The notes below the pieces were generated by a model, which made no database searches, was not told the DNA's origin, and saw nothing but the letters and a program-made list of their open reading frames with translations. Below, piece after piece: positions 18,389 to 27,727 of a stretch of DNA of 64,000 nt. The stretch is taken from NCBI GenBank assembly GCA_021848385.1, contig JAJZUQ010000004.1, positions 1-64,000 of the forward strand. The letters are read 5' to 3'. Position 1 is the first letter of the stretch. Each line of letters opens with the position of its first letter. The stretch comes from Deltaproteobacteria bacterium (GTDB lineage Bacteria; Desulfobacterota; Desulfuromonadia; Geobacterales; Geobacteraceae). The position numbers were made by a program, and so were the translations under genes.

Positions 18389-19513
18389 CTAGCCCCGGTT
18401 CTTCTCCATCATTTCCACGAACCGCCCGAACAGATAATGCGAATCATGCGGCCCCGGCGACGCCTCCGGGTGGTGCTGGACCGAGAAGATGGGGAGATCT
18501 TTGTGCCGCATCCCCTCCACGGTCTGGTCGTTCAGGTTCTCGTGGGCCAGTTCGCAGGCGTGTCCCAGCGACGCAATATCCACCGAAAAGCCGTGGTTCT
18601 GGGCGGTAATTTCCACCTTTCTCGTCGCCAGGTCCATCACCGGCAGGTTGGAGCCGTGATTGCCGAACTTGAGCTTCATGGTTCGTCCCCCCAGGGCAAG
18701 CCCCAGAAGCTGGTGGCCGAGACAGATGCCAAAGATCGGCTTCTTGCCGACGAATTTGCGGATGTTCTCGATCACGGTGGTCATCGGTTCCGGGTCCCCC
18801 GGGCCGTTACTGAGGAATATCCCGTCCGGATTCATGGCCAGCGCCTCCTCGGCCGGAAATGCAGCGGGAACCACCGTCACGTCGCAGCCGGCAGAGACGA
18901 GGCAACGGAGGATGTTGTACTTGATGCCGAAGTCGTAGGCGACCACCTTGTACTTGAGTGTTGCCGGCGCCGCCTGGAGATACCCTTCACCCAGTTCCCA
19001 GAGTTTCTCGGTCCAGTGATACGGCTTGTCGCAGGAAACGCCGGTGGCGAGGTCGAGGCCGGCCATGGAAGGGACAGCCCGCACTTTCCTGAGCAGGCTC
19101 TCCGGATCGAAATCGATGGTGGAGATGATGCCGTTCTGGGCGCCCTTGTCCCGCAGATGCCTGGTCAGCGCACGGGTATCGAGCCTCTGGATACCCACCA
19201 CCCCATTCTCCTTCAGGTAGCTGTCCAGGCTCATGGTGGCCCGCCAGTTGGAGTGGCAGTCATGGTACTCCTTGACGATGAAACCGGAGAGGTAGAGCTG
19301 TTTGCTCTCGATATCCTCCGGATTGATACCGGTGTTGCCGATCTGGGTATAGGTCATGGTGACCATCTGCCCCCGATAGGATGGGTCGGTCAGCACCTCC
19401 TGGTAACCGGTCATGGCGGTATTGAACACCACCTCGCCGGTTGCTTCGCCACTGGCGCCAAAGGATTTTCCCGCAAAGATGCGCCCGTCTGCGAGCGCGA
19501 GAACTGCTTTCAT
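18389..19513 (-). CDS. carA: Carbamoyl phosphate synthase small subunit (glutaminase)
   Basis: The glutamine amidotransferase subunit supplying ammonia to CarB. The N-terminal CarA domain starts MKAVLALADGRIFAGKSFGA. The class I amidotransferase domain has the nucleophile in FGICLGHQLLGLALGG (Cys near residue 263) and the His-containing FSVQHHPEASPGP near the end. The frame extends two codons to 19519; both starts share a GGGGC site and the ATG at 19513 is preferred as the usual N-terminus. At 374 residues it is full length. It follows pyrC with a 313-bp gap that is almost wholly a repeat. Confidence 0.96.
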   Translation of the reverse strand: MKAVLALADGRIFAGKSFGASGEATGEVVFNTAMTGYQEVLTDPSYRGQMVTMTYTQIGNTGINPEDIESKQLYLSGFIVKEYHDCHSNWRATMSLDSYLKENGVVGIQRLDTRALTRHLRDKGAQNGIISTIDFDPESLLRKVRAVPSMAGLDLATGVSCDKPYHWTEKLWELGEGYLQAAPATLKYKVVAYDFGIKYNILRCLVSAGCDVTVVPAAFPAEEALAMNPDGIFLSNGPGDPEPMTTVIENIRKFVGKKPIFGICLGHQLLGLALGGRTMKLKFGNHGSNLPVMDLATRKVEITAQNHGFSVDIASLGHACELAHENLNDQTVEGMRHKDLPIFSVQHHPEASPGPHDSHYLFGRFVEMMEKNRG

Positions 19514-19537
19514 AAACATAGCCCCTTAAAATCATTT

Positions 19538-19803
19538 ACCACAGAGGACACGGAGAAAATCGGAGGGAACCTGAAAACAATGGAACACGGAAACTGCGAA
19601 AACTGCCGGATAACTGCGGATTAAACCTGAAAAAGCTTTTTTTGGGTTTAATCCTAAAAGCCTTGTTTTTGCCTTTCTCTGCGTCTCTGCGTCTCCGTGC
19701 GAGATGCTTTGACTCTAATCCGCCTTTTTCCTGGTTCTTTCGCCTGTTCCGCGTTCTATTAAGATTTTGGTTTTCCTTTGTGCTCCTCCGCGTCCTCTGT
19801 GGT
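19538..19803. repeat. Large imperfect palindrome between pyrC and carA
   Basis: The outer 18 bases ACCACAGAGGACACGGAG (19538-19555) are complementary to 19786-19803 at 17 of 18 positions. Inside, GGATTAAACC and GGTTTAATCC (19618-19660) form the central hairpin. The rest is low-complexity (CTCTGCGTCTCTGCGTCTCC). No open frame with coding character was found. The ACCACAGAGGACAC end is a familiar type of dispersed intergenic repeat in many Gram-negative genomes. This accounts for the 313-bp gap from 19514 to 19826. Confidence 0.75.
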
Positions 19804-19826
19804 TGATTGCTTTGCTTTTTATCTTA

Positions 19827-21101
19827 TTACCGTTTGTAAACTATTTTGCCGCCAAGGATGGTGTATGCCGCCCCACCCTTCATCTTCTCTCCGAGCCAGG
19901 GTGAGTTCTTGGACTTGCTGGCAAGGTTCTCCGCAGCCACAGTCCATTCAACGGCAGGATCGATCACGGTGATGTCAGCAACGGCACCCGCCTTGAGGGT
20001 TCCACGATCGATACCGAGGATGGATGCCGGTTTGCAGGCCATCTTCTCAATGAGTTGGGGAAGGGTGAGCACCTTCTCTTCCACCAGTTTAAGGGAAAGA
20101 GGCAGGGAGGTTTCCAGACCGACGATGCCGTTCATGGCCACATTGAACTCCACGTCCTTCTCATCGATATGATGGGGGGCATGGTCGGTGGCGATGGCGT
20201 CGATGGTGCCGTCTTTGAGCGCTTCCTTGACGGCAGCCACGTCGTCCGCTTCCCGCAAGGGAGGGTTCATCTTGGCGTTGGTGTTGTAACCGCGCACCGC
20301 ATCGTCCGTCAGGCTGAAATAATGGGGAGCCGTCTCGCAGGTGACCTGGACGCCACGCCCTTTGGCTTCACGGATGATACGCAACGACCCGCGGGTTGAG
20401 ACGTGGGCGATGTGAAGTGGAGAACGGGTGTACTCGGCCAGCATGACGTCACGGGCCGTGGCGATATCCTCTGCAACGGACGGAATACCCTTGAGCCCCA
20501 GCTCCGTCGAAGTGAACCCCTCGTTCATCACCCCTTCGCCAACAAGGGAAAGGTCCTCGGCATGGGAGATGACCAGGATGCCCATTCCCCGGGCGTACTC
20601 CAGTGCCCGGCGCATCAGTTCCGCGTTCACCACCGGCCTGCCGTCGTCGGAAACCGCCACGCACCCCGACTCCTTGAGTTCACCCATCTCCGCCAGCCGC
20701 TCGCCATTGGAGCCGTAGGTGATGGAGCCGATGGGGAAGACGTTGGCGAACCCCTCCGCCCTTGACTTGGCGATGATATAGCTCGCCACCGCCTTATTGT
20801 CGATGACCGGCTTGGTGTTGGGCATGCAGGCAACCGACGTAAAGCCCCCCGCCGCCGCCGCCCGGGTACCGGAAACGATATCCTCCTTGTACTCCAGCCC
20901 AGGGTCGCGCAGGTGCACGTGCATATCCACCAGCCCCGGCACCACATAGTTGCCGGCGGCATCGATGGTCTCTGCACCGGCAGGCGCCTTGAGCCCCTTG
21001 CCGATCTCCTTCACCAACCCGTTTTCCACCGCCACGTCCAGCGTATCGTCGATCCCCTGGGACGGGTCGATCACCCTGCCATTCCTGATCAAAAGGTTCA
21101 T
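19827..21101 (-). CDS. pyrC: Dihydroorotase
   Basis: Catalyses cyclisation of carbamoyl aspartate to dihydroorotate. Zinc ligands are in [11 protein letters not shown] (His 61 and 63 counted from the chosen start), and the metal/catalytic segment [17 protein letters not shown] is intact. Length is 424 residues, the class I (bacterial long form) size. The frame reaches 21143, but the ATG at 21099-21101 ([16 protein letters not shown]) has an AGAGGTG ribosome site and starts at the conserved beta strand. It lies 85 bases after pyrB; that gap holds a hexamer repeat. Confidence 0.96.
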   Translation of the reverse strand: MNLLIRNGRVIDPSQGIDDTLDVAVENGLVKEIGKGLKAPAGAETIDAAGNYVVPGLVDMHVHLRDPGLEYKEDIVSGTRAAAAGGFTSVACMPNTKPVIDNKAVASYIIAKSRAEGFANVFPIGSITYGSNGERLAEMGELKESGCVAVSDDGRPVVNAELMRRALEYARGMGILVISHAEDLSLVGEGVMNEGFTSTELGLKGIPSVAEDIATARDVMLAEYTRSPLHIAHVSTRGSLRIIREAKGRGVQVTCETAPHYFSLTDDAVRGYNTNAKMNPPLREADDVAAVKEALKDGTIDAIATDHAPHHIDEKDVEFNVAMNGIVGLETSLPLSLKLVEEKVLTLPQLIEKMACKPASILGIDRGTLKAGAVADITVIDPAVEWTVAAENLASKSKNSPWLGEKMKGGAAYTILGGKIVYKR

Positions 21102-21120
21102 ATGGTCACCTCTGTTAAAT

Positions 21121-21189
21121 AGGTATTCGTTCGCTTCGCTCACAGGTAATGGTAAAGGAATTCTCTACCTTTACCTCTACCTGGTTCAC
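21121..21189 (-). repeat. AGGTAR hexamer / GAACGAATACC element, copy A (pyrB-pyrC gap)
   Basis: Read on the minus strand it starts within the last codons of pyrB, continues with AGGTAGAGGTAAAGGTAGAG, then CCTTTACC, and ends in a TGTGAGCGAAGCGAACGAAT box. GGTAAAGG and CCTTTACC form a hairpin. The same arrangement occurs at 22152-22238 in the pyrR-pyrB gap. Confidence 0.7.
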
Positions 21190-22115
21190 TCCAGTTCGCC
21201 GCCGCAGACGTGGTACAACATCGCCATCCTCACCGCCACCCCGTTCTCCACCTGCTTCAGAACATGGGACCGCGGGCCGTCCACCACGTAGGAAGACATC
21301 TCCACGCCGCGGTTGATGGGGCCCGGATGCATGACAATGGCATCAGGCTTGGCCAGCTTGAGGTTTTCCGGGTTCAGGCCGAAGTAGCGGGAATATTCGC
21401 GGGCATTGGGCATGAGGGTCTTTCCCTGACGCTCCTGCTGGATACGAAGCATGATCACCACGTCTGCGTCCTGGATCGCTTCCTTCATGGTGGCGCAGGC
21501 CGTGACATTCCCGAGTCGTTCAACCGCAGGCGGCACCATGGTAGGGGGGCCGGCCAGGAAAACGTGGGATCCCATCTTGGTCAGCCCCTGGATGTCGGAG
21601 CGGGCCACCCGGCTGTGGGTGATGTCACCGACGATGGCGACCTTCAGTCCGTCCAGCCGTCCGTATTTGTCCTTTATGGTCAGCATGTCCAGAAGCCCCT
21701 GGGAAGGGTGTTCGTGGGCACCATCACCCGCATTGATAACGGAGCAGGAGACCTTCTGGGTAAGGAAGTAATGGGCACCGGAGACGGCGTGGCGCATGAC
21801 GATGATGTCCGGCTTCATGGACAAAAGATTCAGGGCCGTATCCGCCAGGGTCTCCCCCTTGGTAGCCGAACTTGTGGAGGGAGAGATGTTGACGGTGTCG
21901 GCCGAGAGCCGTTTGGCCGCGATCTCGAAAGACGTCCGGGTCCGGGTCGAAGCCTCGTAGAAGAGGTTGATGATAGTCTTGCCCCGCAACGTCGGAACCT
22001 TCTTGATGTCGCGGCTGTTGATCTCCCGCATGCTTTCCGCCGTCGAAAGGAGGAGTTCCATATCCTCCTTCGTCAGGTCCCTGAGCGCGATGATGTCCTT
22101 GTGTTTGAAACCCAT
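21186..22115 (-). CDS. pyrB: Aspartate carbamoyltransferase catalytic subunit
   Basis: Condenses carbamoyl phosphate with aspartate. The carbamoyl-phosphate binding motif STRTRTSFE lies at residues 56-64, and [12 protein letters not shown] and [15 protein letters not shown] are both conserved. Length 309 is normal. No pyrI regulatory subunit is seen, and the operon instead opens with pyrR. A GGGGGA site precedes the ATG. The stop codon is immediately followed by a hexamer repeat. Confidence 0.97.
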   Translation of the reverse strand: MGFKHKDIIALRDLTKEDMELLLSTAESMREINSRDIKKVPTLRGKTIINLFYEASTRTRTSFEIAAKRLSADTVNISPSTSSATKGETLADTALNLLSMKPDIIVMRHAVSGAHYFLTQKVSCSVINAGDGAHEHPSQGLLDMLTIKDKYGRLDGLKVAIVGDITHSRVARSDIQGLTKMGSHVFLAGPPTMVPPAVERLGNVTACATMKEAIQDADVVIMLRIQQERQGKTLMPNAREYSRYFGLNPENLKLAKPDAIVMHPGPINRGVEMSSYVVDGPRSHVLKQVENGVAVRMAMLYHVCGGELE

Positions 22116-22151
22116 GGCGTCCCCCTGTCAGCTCGCCCTGCGAGCAGGTAT

Positions 22152-22844
<693 letters not shown>

Positions 22845-22861
22845 CTACCACCGGAACCTAC

Positions 22862-22898
22862 AAAAAAGAGCCTCACCGCGGACAGGCGGAAAGGCTCT
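22862..22898 (-). terminator. Intrinsic attenuator terminator ahead of pyrR
   Basis: On the minus strand AGAGCCT and AGGCTCT form the outer stem with an inner CCGC/GCGG stem, followed by six T residues. It lies between the promoter and pyrR, 91 bases before the start codon, and so is placed to stop transcription before the operon. Confidence 0.8.
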
Positions 22899-22929
22899 CA
22901 GAACACAATTCTGGTAACTGTTTTCGACA

Positions 22930-22963
22930 CCTTTGATAACCTCACGGGGTTAAATTAAAAGGC
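22930..22963 (-). promoter_or_regulatory. PyrR-binding RNA hairpin in the pyr leader
   Basis: The minus strand contains AACCCCGTGAGGTT, an upper stem AACC/GGTT closing the hexaloop CCGTGA. Below it is a lower stem CCTTT/AAAGG with an internal bulge. The loop-plus-stem segment CCCCGTGAGG (22940-22949) fits the known PyrR recognition pattern CCNGNGAGGYU. It lies between the promoter and the attenuator, the position expected for an anti-antiterminator. Confidence 0.75.
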
Positions 22964-22984
22964 AGTATGGGAAGGATTTGGAGG

Positions 22985-23014
22985 ACTTTACCACCCCCTG
23001 CCGGAAGGAGTCAA
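22985..23014 (-). promoter_or_regulatory. Candidate sigma-70 promoter of the pyr operon
   Basis: On the minus strand TTGACT (23009-23014), an 18-base spacer and TAAAGT (22985-22990). Transcription would begin near 22978, giving a leader of about 200 bases that includes the PyrR hairpin and the attenuator. Confidence 0.55.
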
Positions 23015-23192
23015 GGGTTATTTAATGGTTATTTCACTCTCAATTTTCATGGTACAGGGGACAAAAGATGGTAGACTTAGAAAATTCCAAGTGTCCCGCC
23101 CAAAACCCGCACATGCTTCATAATCAGCAGTATTACAATTTGATGTAAAGCCAAAGGAACTGTTGGAAATTAAGGTAAAGGAGATACTACGA

Positions 23193-23639
23193 ATGCGAAT
23201 CAGTCTCCTAGTGATTTGCACCCTGCTTGCTGTCGCTACTTCCGCATATTCAGAGGAAGAACTCCGCCCCATAGGCATTGTCAAAGTGGCTACCGGCGAC
23301 GCCGCAATACTGCGGAACAGCCAGCGTTTAGCCGCGAAACCTGGTCATCAGCTTTACCAGAAAGACATACTCTCCACAGGCCCAGCCGGAAAGATGTCGG
23401 TCATACTCAGGGACGACACGATCATTGCCCTCGGCTCCTCAAGTGAGCTCCATATCGTCAAGTTTGACTTCGAACCCTCCCGGCAGAATCTGGGAATGGT
23501 TCTGCGGGTAACACGCGGGATCATGGGGTATAGATCGGGAAGGATAGCTAAACTGTCTCCCAGTTCGGTGCACATTGAGACGCCAAAAGCAACCCTGGGA
23601 ATCAGGGGCACCTATCTTATGATGAGGATCATGCCATGA
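23193..23639 (+). CDS. Secreted FecR-domain protein
   Basis: A 148-residue protein with an N-terminal signal sequence (MRISLLVICTLLAVATSAYS) and a FecR-type domain. The domain shows GIVKVATGDAAILRNSQR, GDVSVILRDD-like repeats and the C-terminal signature VHIETPKATLGIRGTYL. This periplasmic domain occurs in sigma/anti-sigma sensors and in stand-alone secreted proteins; here there is no transmembrane anchor, so a structural or ligand-binding role is inferred. The ATG at 23193 was chosen because of the AAAGGAG site nine bases upstream; the frame itself opens 30 bases earlier. Its stop overlaps the start of the OmpA-like lipoprotein gene by four bases. Confidence 0.78.
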   Translation: MRISLLVICTLLAVATSAYSEEELRPIGIVKVATGDAAILRNSQRLAAKPGHQLYQKDILSTGPAGKMSVILRDDTIIALGSSSELHIVKFDFEPSRQNLGMVLRVTRGIMGYRSGRIAKLSPSSVHIETPKATLGIRGTYLMMRIMP

Positions 23640-24256
23640 TAACGGGAAATACTATTCACCGGACAGCTGTTTTTCTCTGGCTGGCACTTGCGGTTTTTCT
23701 GTCGGGCTGTTCCGGGCAGAAGAACCTTGTGGTCCTGGTACCGGAGGACGGCAAAACCTCGGGCGAGGTCACCGTTTCCAATCCCCGTGGCTCCCAGGTA
23801 CTGAAACGGTCGTGGGAGGCAACGGAGTTTTCCGCGAGCGGCGGTCGACCCTCCACCCCGGTGGTCATGGATGAGGCGGAAGTGCGCAGAATCTTCGCCG
23901 GCGCATTTTCTGCAATGCCGTTAGCTCCGGCAAAGTACGTGCTTTACTTCGATCAGAACACCACCAGCCTCATTCCTGAGTCTAATGCACTCCTCCCCGG
24001 GATCATCGAAGCCATAAACAGTCGACAACCGGCAGAGCTCTCCGTCATCGGTCATACGGATTCCGTCGGCCCGCCGGAAGGCAACTACCAGCTCGGCCTT
24101 CAGCGCGCCGTGGTGGTTACCGACCTGCTGAAGTCTCTGGGTGCAACCCCTGCGATAATCGAAACCGACTCCCATGGGGAAGGAAACCCCCTTGTCGCGA
24201 CCGGCGACGAAACCCCGGAACCACGGAACCGGCGAGTTGAGGTCATCGTCCGCTGA
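23636..24256 (+). CDS. OmpA-family outer-membrane lipoprotein
   Basis: A 206-residue lipoprotein with lipobox LSGC (Cys 25) after a hydrophobic signal. The C-terminal OmpA/peptidoglycan-binding domain spans about residues 100-206, with YVLYFDQNTTSLIPES, SVIGHTDSVGPPEGNYQLGL and the ending PEPRNRRVEVIVR. It would tether the outer membrane to peptidoglycan. It overlaps the FecR-domain gene by four bases, so the two are translationally coupled; paired FecR-domain and OmpA-like genes recur in other Gram-negative bacteria, but their joint job is unclear. A strong hairpin terminator follows at 24306-24345. Confidence 0.85.
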   Translation: MITGNTIHRTAVFLWLALAVFLSGCSGQKNLVVLVPEDGKTSGEVTVSNPRGSQVLKRSWEATEFSASGGRPSTPVVMDEAEVRRIFAGAFSAMPLAPAKYVLYFDQNTTSLIPESNALLPGIIEAINSRQPAELSVIGHTDSVGPPEGNYQLGLQRAVVVTDLLKSLGATPAIIETDSHGEGNPLVATGDETPEPRNRRVEVIVR

Positions 24257-24305
24257 GTCAAGTCTGCCGGGAACAACCTTGGCACTCTTACGGTAGACCC
24301 ACCAC

Positions 24306-24345
24306 AAAGAAAAGCCGCAGCTTCCCGTAGCTGCGGCTTTTCTTT
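24306..24345. terminator. Bidirectional intrinsic terminator after the OmpA-like gene
   Basis: AAAGAAAAGCCGCAGCT and AGCTGCGGCTTTTCTTT form a perfect 17-bp stem with a six-base loop (TCCCGT). Confidence 0.92.
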
Positions 24346-24477
24346 CTTCCCAGCGCAAAACATGCTGCTTTTCGCGATAGCTGATCCAGTAGACGAAGCT
24401 CTTCACACGTAGAAATCGTGTGTATTTCCCCCTCTACCGCCTATCTCTCTCATCCTCGAACAGGAATCGTTGCGCTT

Positions 24478-24519
24478 AAAAAAACCCGCTCCAGAGACAA
24501 TGAGTGCTCTGAAGCGGGT
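24478..24519 (-). terminator. Intrinsic terminator of the DsbC-like gene
   Basis: On the minus strand ACCCGCTTCAGAG and CTCTGGAGCGGGT pair, followed by seven T residues, 31 bases after the stop codon. Confidence 0.85.
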
Positions 24520-24550
24520 CTTATATGCTGGATTTCCAGGCTACGGGGAA

Positions 24551-25267
24551 TTACTTCAGCAACTGCTCAAGCTCCGGAATATTTGCCCCCACCACCTGCT
24601 TCCCCTCGATAAACATGGTAGGCGTTCCCTGCACGCCCATCTTTTTACCCAGTGCCAGATGCTCCTGGGCCAGCGCCTTGATTGCCTCGCTGTAGTTTTC
24701 CTGAGGCTTGGGCTGGGGGTTGCCGAGCATCATCTCCTTGTAGGCCTTTTCCTTATCCTTGGCGGCAAGGATGTAGTACACCTTGGTAATCGCCTGGGGA
24801 TGGGCCAGGGGGGTAAAAAAGACGTATTGTGTAACATCGGTCCGGTTCTTGAAGAACTCAGAGGCTTTCTTGCAGAAGGGACAGTCGGGGTCGGTGAATT
24901 CGATCACCACCTTCTTGCCGTTCCCCACCTTGACCGCCTTGTCAAGGGGAAGGGTCTTTACCAGCTTGGCGGCCAGAGCTCCCCGTTTTTCGGCAGTCAG
25001 GCTCTTCCCCGGAGGAGCATAGATTTCCCCCACGAAGAGATACTGCTTCTCCGGGTAGAAATAGACGAGATTCTGCCCCTCAATCACTTCATAGAGCCCC
25101 TTGATATCGGTCGGCTCAATGGTATCGTACGTCAACTGGGGGAAGGCCTTCTTCAGAACCGCGCCGGGGGTGTTGTCAGCCGCGGCTGCCCAGGCCATAT
25201 GGGCGAAAAGCACCAGTGCCAGCATCAGCATGAGTGGGGACAGCATGGCCCGTTTCGTCGACTTCAT
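24551..25267 (-). CDS. DsbC-like periplasmic thiol-disulfide isomerase
   Basis: A 238-residue secreted protein. A signal peptide covers about residues 1-29 (cleavage near AWA-AAA), followed by a DsbC N-terminal-like region with the YFYPEKQYLFVGEIYAP segment and a thioredoxin fold with active site CPFC (Cys 129 and 132). The cis-Pro region is GVQGTPTMFIEGKQVVG. In Gram-negative bacteria this family isomerises wrong disulfides or keeps cysteines reduced. Two ATG codons are adjacent at 25270 and 25267; the second has better spacing to AGGAGG. Downstream is an intrinsic terminator, upstream the L,D-transpeptidase gene on the same strand. Confidence 0.88.
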   Translation of the reverse strand: MKSTKRAMLSPLMLMLALVLFAHMAWAAAADNTPGAVLKKAFPQLTYDTIEPTDIKGLYEVIEGQNLVYFYPEKQYLFVGEIYAPPGKSLTAEKRGALAAKLVKTLPLDKAVKVGNGKKVVIEFTDPDCPFCKKASEFFKNRTDVTQYVFFTPLAHPQAITKVYYILAAKDKEKAYKEMMLGNPQPKPQENYSEAIKALAQEHLALGKKMGVQGTPTMFIEGKQVVGANIPELEQLLK

Positions 25268-25293
25268 CATGTTCCTCCTATGGGTAGTTGTTG

Positions 25294-26160
25294 CTACTTC
25301 CCGGTAAACATTGAAAAGAGCGATTTCCCGTGGATGTGGGGGTTGTCGCCAATAACTTCCACCACCGGACCATTTTCAAGCTCCTCCAACTCACCGGTAT
25401 CGTCCCCGTATTCGTTCTCCCCGACCGCCCAGGCGTAGAGCTTCTCGGAATCGAGCAGAACAGGATGCGCGGGAATTCCGTAGACCCGTTCCTGCATCCC
25501 TTCATCGTACACGCCAATACAGCCATGGGAACCGGGACGCCCCGGCAGGTCGCGGGCATGGATCCAGTACGACACGTTATCCGGTCCGATATGAAAGCGG
25601 ATTGCGTTGTCCATGGGGTACTGTTCACTGTCGTCCTCGGTCTTGTAAAGAGAGGAGGTGTGATTGCGGTGCCGGGCATCGACCCGGAACAGCCCGGTAG
25701 GCGTTTTGTGGGTGTCACTTCCGGTGGCGGCCGGCATGGAAAACTTCAGCTTCCCGTTTTCATAGGCTCCGAGCCACTGCTCCGTGAGGTCGACGAGGAT
25801 GTACTTCTCACGATGACGGGCAGGCTCGTAGAAACGCGGCAGGGGAGTATAGTCACGGATGTCGTCCATCCGTTTCGGAACCTTGATGGTCATGCCGGGA
25901 TAAACATGGCGACGGTCGATCCTGTTGAAACGGGCCACCAGGGGCCAGTCCTTGCCGAACAGCGATTCGATGGTATCCTGGGGGCGGATGAAACGGGGCT
26001 CCCACTCGATCTTTTCCTGGCTCGGATAATCGACCCTGCTTAAATCTTCTTTGGCAGGATCAAGCGGGCTGGCCGACGGCTCGGACGTGGCTTCGGGCTT
26101 GTAGATGACAATGGCGACAAATGAGATGAGCAACAGAATGTAGACAACTTTGCGCAGCAT
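25294..26160 (-). CDS. L,D-transpeptidase (YkuD family) with LysM-like region
   Basis: A 288-residue envelope enzyme. An N-terminal membrane anchor (MLRKVVYILLLISFVAIVIY) precedes a LysM-like segment at about residues 61-96 (RPQDTIESLFGKDWPLVARF...YPGMTIKVP). The YkuD catalytic domain ends in GRPGSHGCIGVYDEG with the nucleophile near Cys 214 and His 212. Such enzymes form 3-3 peptidoglycan cross-links or attach lipoproteins. The frame extends to 26208; the ATG at 26158-26160 begins the hydrophobic anchor and has AGGGAAGAG upstream. The gene follows the intrinsic terminator (26181-26207) of the meaB operon. Confidence 0.9.
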   Translation of the reverse strand: MLRKVVYILLLISFVAIVIYKPEATSEPSASPLDPAKEDLSRVDYPSQEKIEWEPRFIRPQDTIESLFGKDWPLVARFNRIDRRHVYPGMTIKVPKRMDDIRDYTPLPRFYEPARHREKYILVDLTEQWLGAYENGKLKFSMPAATGSDTHKTPTGLFRVDARHRNHTSSLYKTEDDSEQYPMDNAIRFHIGPDNVSYWIHARDLPGRPGSHGCIGVYDEGMQERVYGIPAHPVLLDSEKLYAWAVGENEYGDDTGELEELENGPVVEVIGDNPHIHGKSLFSMFTGK

Positions 26161-26180
26161 GGAACTCTTCCCTGTAAATG

Positions 26181-26207
26181 AAAAAAACAAATGGGGCAAA
26201 CGCCCCA
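26181..26207 (-). terminator. Intrinsic terminator after meaB
   Basis: On the minus strand TGGGGC, loop GTTT, GCCCCA, then ATTTG and seven T residues, 51 bases past the meaB stop. Confidence 0.75.
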
Positions 26208-26257
26208 AGTTGGTGTATCAGGTTACCATTTCCCCCCGGCAGGGTCAAGCAAAAGGG

Positions 26258-27208
26258 TCAGAGATCGAACCGGAGCCGCTCCGCCACGATCTCTTCCACG
26301 GCACTGTAAGGATCCTTCTCCCTGGTCATCATGCCGGCCACAATTTCCCGAAACCGGCCGTTCACCTCGATATGGCTGAACACGTCGCTAAAGAGCCGCT
26401 CCCGCAGTATTTCCAGGAACTGCTTGGCATTTTTCTCTTCAAGAAGATGATGAATAGCCCCGGACTCGTGAAGATAGACGCGGTGGGACTCGAATTCGTC
26501 CACCAATTCCTCGATACCCCGGTTGCGGCTCGCCTCGGTCTTGAGTACCTTGGGCTGCCACCCCTTCCCCCTGTCGGGATTCATCTCCAGCATGGTGGCG
26601 AGTTCCCGTACGGTCCGGTCGGCGTCGGCCCGGTCGGCCTTGTTGACCACGAACACGTCGCCGATCTCGAGTATTCCCGCTTTGATAGCCTGGATGTCAT
26701 CGCCGAGGCCAGGGACCATCACCACTGTCGTGGTATGGGCCATGCTGACGATGTCGATCTCGTCCTGCCCCACACCGACCGTTTCGACAATGACCACGTC
26801 CATCCCCATGGCATCGAGGACGTTCACCACATCCCCCGTGGAGCGGGAAAGCCCCCCAAGGTGCCCACGAGTGGCAAGACTGCGGATGAAGACACCGGGA
26901 TCGTCGGCATGGCGGTTCATCCTGATCCGGTCCCCCAGGATGGCACCGCCGGTGAAAGGACTGGTGGGATCGATGGCCACGATACCGACCGTTTTGCCGC
27001 GCCGCCGGTAGGCAGCGGTTATCTGGTCCACCAGGGTAGACTTGCCGGCACCTGGCGGCCCGGTGATACCAATAATAAAGGCCTTGCCCGTATGGGGATA
27101 GAGAATTTTCAGTTCATCGACGGCGCTGCGAAAGCCGTCGTCGATGTCGCGCATGAGTCGCGCCGCAGACCGGATGTCTCCCGTCAGGATCTTTTCAGCG
27201 AGTGCCAT
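26258..27208 (-). CDS. meaB: MeaB/ArgK GTPase, methylmalonyl-CoA mutase chaperone
   Basis: A 316-residue G3E-type GTPase that loads and protects adenosylcobalamin in methylmalonyl-CoA mutase. P-loop GITGPPGAGKSTLVDQI lies at about residues 47-63, FVVNKADRADAD gives the NKxD guanine motif near 200, and VETVGVGQDEIDI is the switch region. The frame extends to 27274; the ATG at 27206-27208 (MALAEKILTGDIRSAA) matches the family start, although its ribosome site is weak. The stop codon of the preceding B12-binding gene lies at 27241, 32 bases ahead. Confidence 0.93.
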   Translation of the reverse strand: MALAEKILTGDIRSAARLMRDIDDGFRSAVDELKILYPHTGKAFIIGITGPPGAGKSTLVDQITAAYRRRGKTVGIVAIDPTSPFTGGAILGDRIRMNRHADDPGVFIRSLATRGHLGGLSRSTGDVVNVLDAMGMDVVIVETVGVGQDEIDIVSMAHTTTVVMVPGLGDDIQAIKAGILEIGDVFVVNKADRADADRTVRELATMLEMNPDRGKGWQPKVLKTEASRNRGIEELVDEFESHRVYLHESGAIHHLLEEKNAKQFLEILRERLFSDVFSHIEVNGRFREIVAGMMTREKDPYSAVEEIVAERLRFDL

Positions 27209-27240
27209 GATTCTTCTTTCTCTCAAGCAACATTGGTTTC

Positions 27241-27645
27241 TCAGGCCCGGGGCTTGACGTTGTCCCTCACCCATTTGACGATGTCTTCGGTGGAAGTTCC
27301 CGGGGTGAAGATCTCCTTCAGACCGGCCGCCTTAAGGCCGGGAATGTCGTCATCCGGAATCACCCCGCCACCGAAAATGATGATATCGTCAGCCTGTTTC
27401 TCACGAATCAGCTCACAAACCCGGGGGAGCAGGGTGTTGTGGGCGCCTGAGAGAATGGAGAGCGCCACGCAGTCAACGTCTTCCTGTATTGCGGCCGCCA
27501 CGATCTGCTCGGGGGTCTGGTGCAGCCCGGTATAAATGACCTCGAATCCAGCGTCGCGAAAGGCGCGGGCAATAATCTTGGCCCCACGGTCATGACCGTC
27601 CAGTCCCGGCTTTGCCACCATTATCCGTAATTTTCTTTCAGCCAT
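27241..27645 (-). CDS. Methylmalonyl-CoA mutase cobalamin-binding (small/C-terminal) subunit
   Basis: A 134-residue stand-alone B12-binding domain. The base-off signature [16 protein letters not shown] (DxHxxG, Asp 16, His 18, Gly 21), [12 protein letters not shown] and [14 protein letters not shown] are all conserved. Family members form the small subunit of coenzyme B12 mutases such as methylmalonyl-CoA or isobutyryl-CoA mutase. The catalytic TIM-barrel subunit is not in the window. The next gene on the strand, meaB, and the upstream cobO fit a B12-mutase maturation set. Confidence 0.92.
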   Translation of the reverse strand: MAERKLRIMVAKPGLDGHDRGAKIIARAFRDAGFEVIYTGLHQTPEQIVAAAIQEDVDCVALSILSGAHNTLLPRVCELIREKQADDIIIFGGGVIPDDDIPGLKAAGLKEIFTPGTSTEDIVKWVRDNVKPRA

Positions 27646-27727
27646 GGCATTCTCCTTTAATAAGGTTGATCGATGTATTCAGTCGTGAACTCTGTCAGGA
27701 ACCTACTCTCCGGCAAAGCCGGTGCCG

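Noticed and set aside
26150-27535. A 461-codon plus-strand frame over meaB and the B12-binding gene
   Set aside because: Antisense to three genes and a terminator; no domain recognised.
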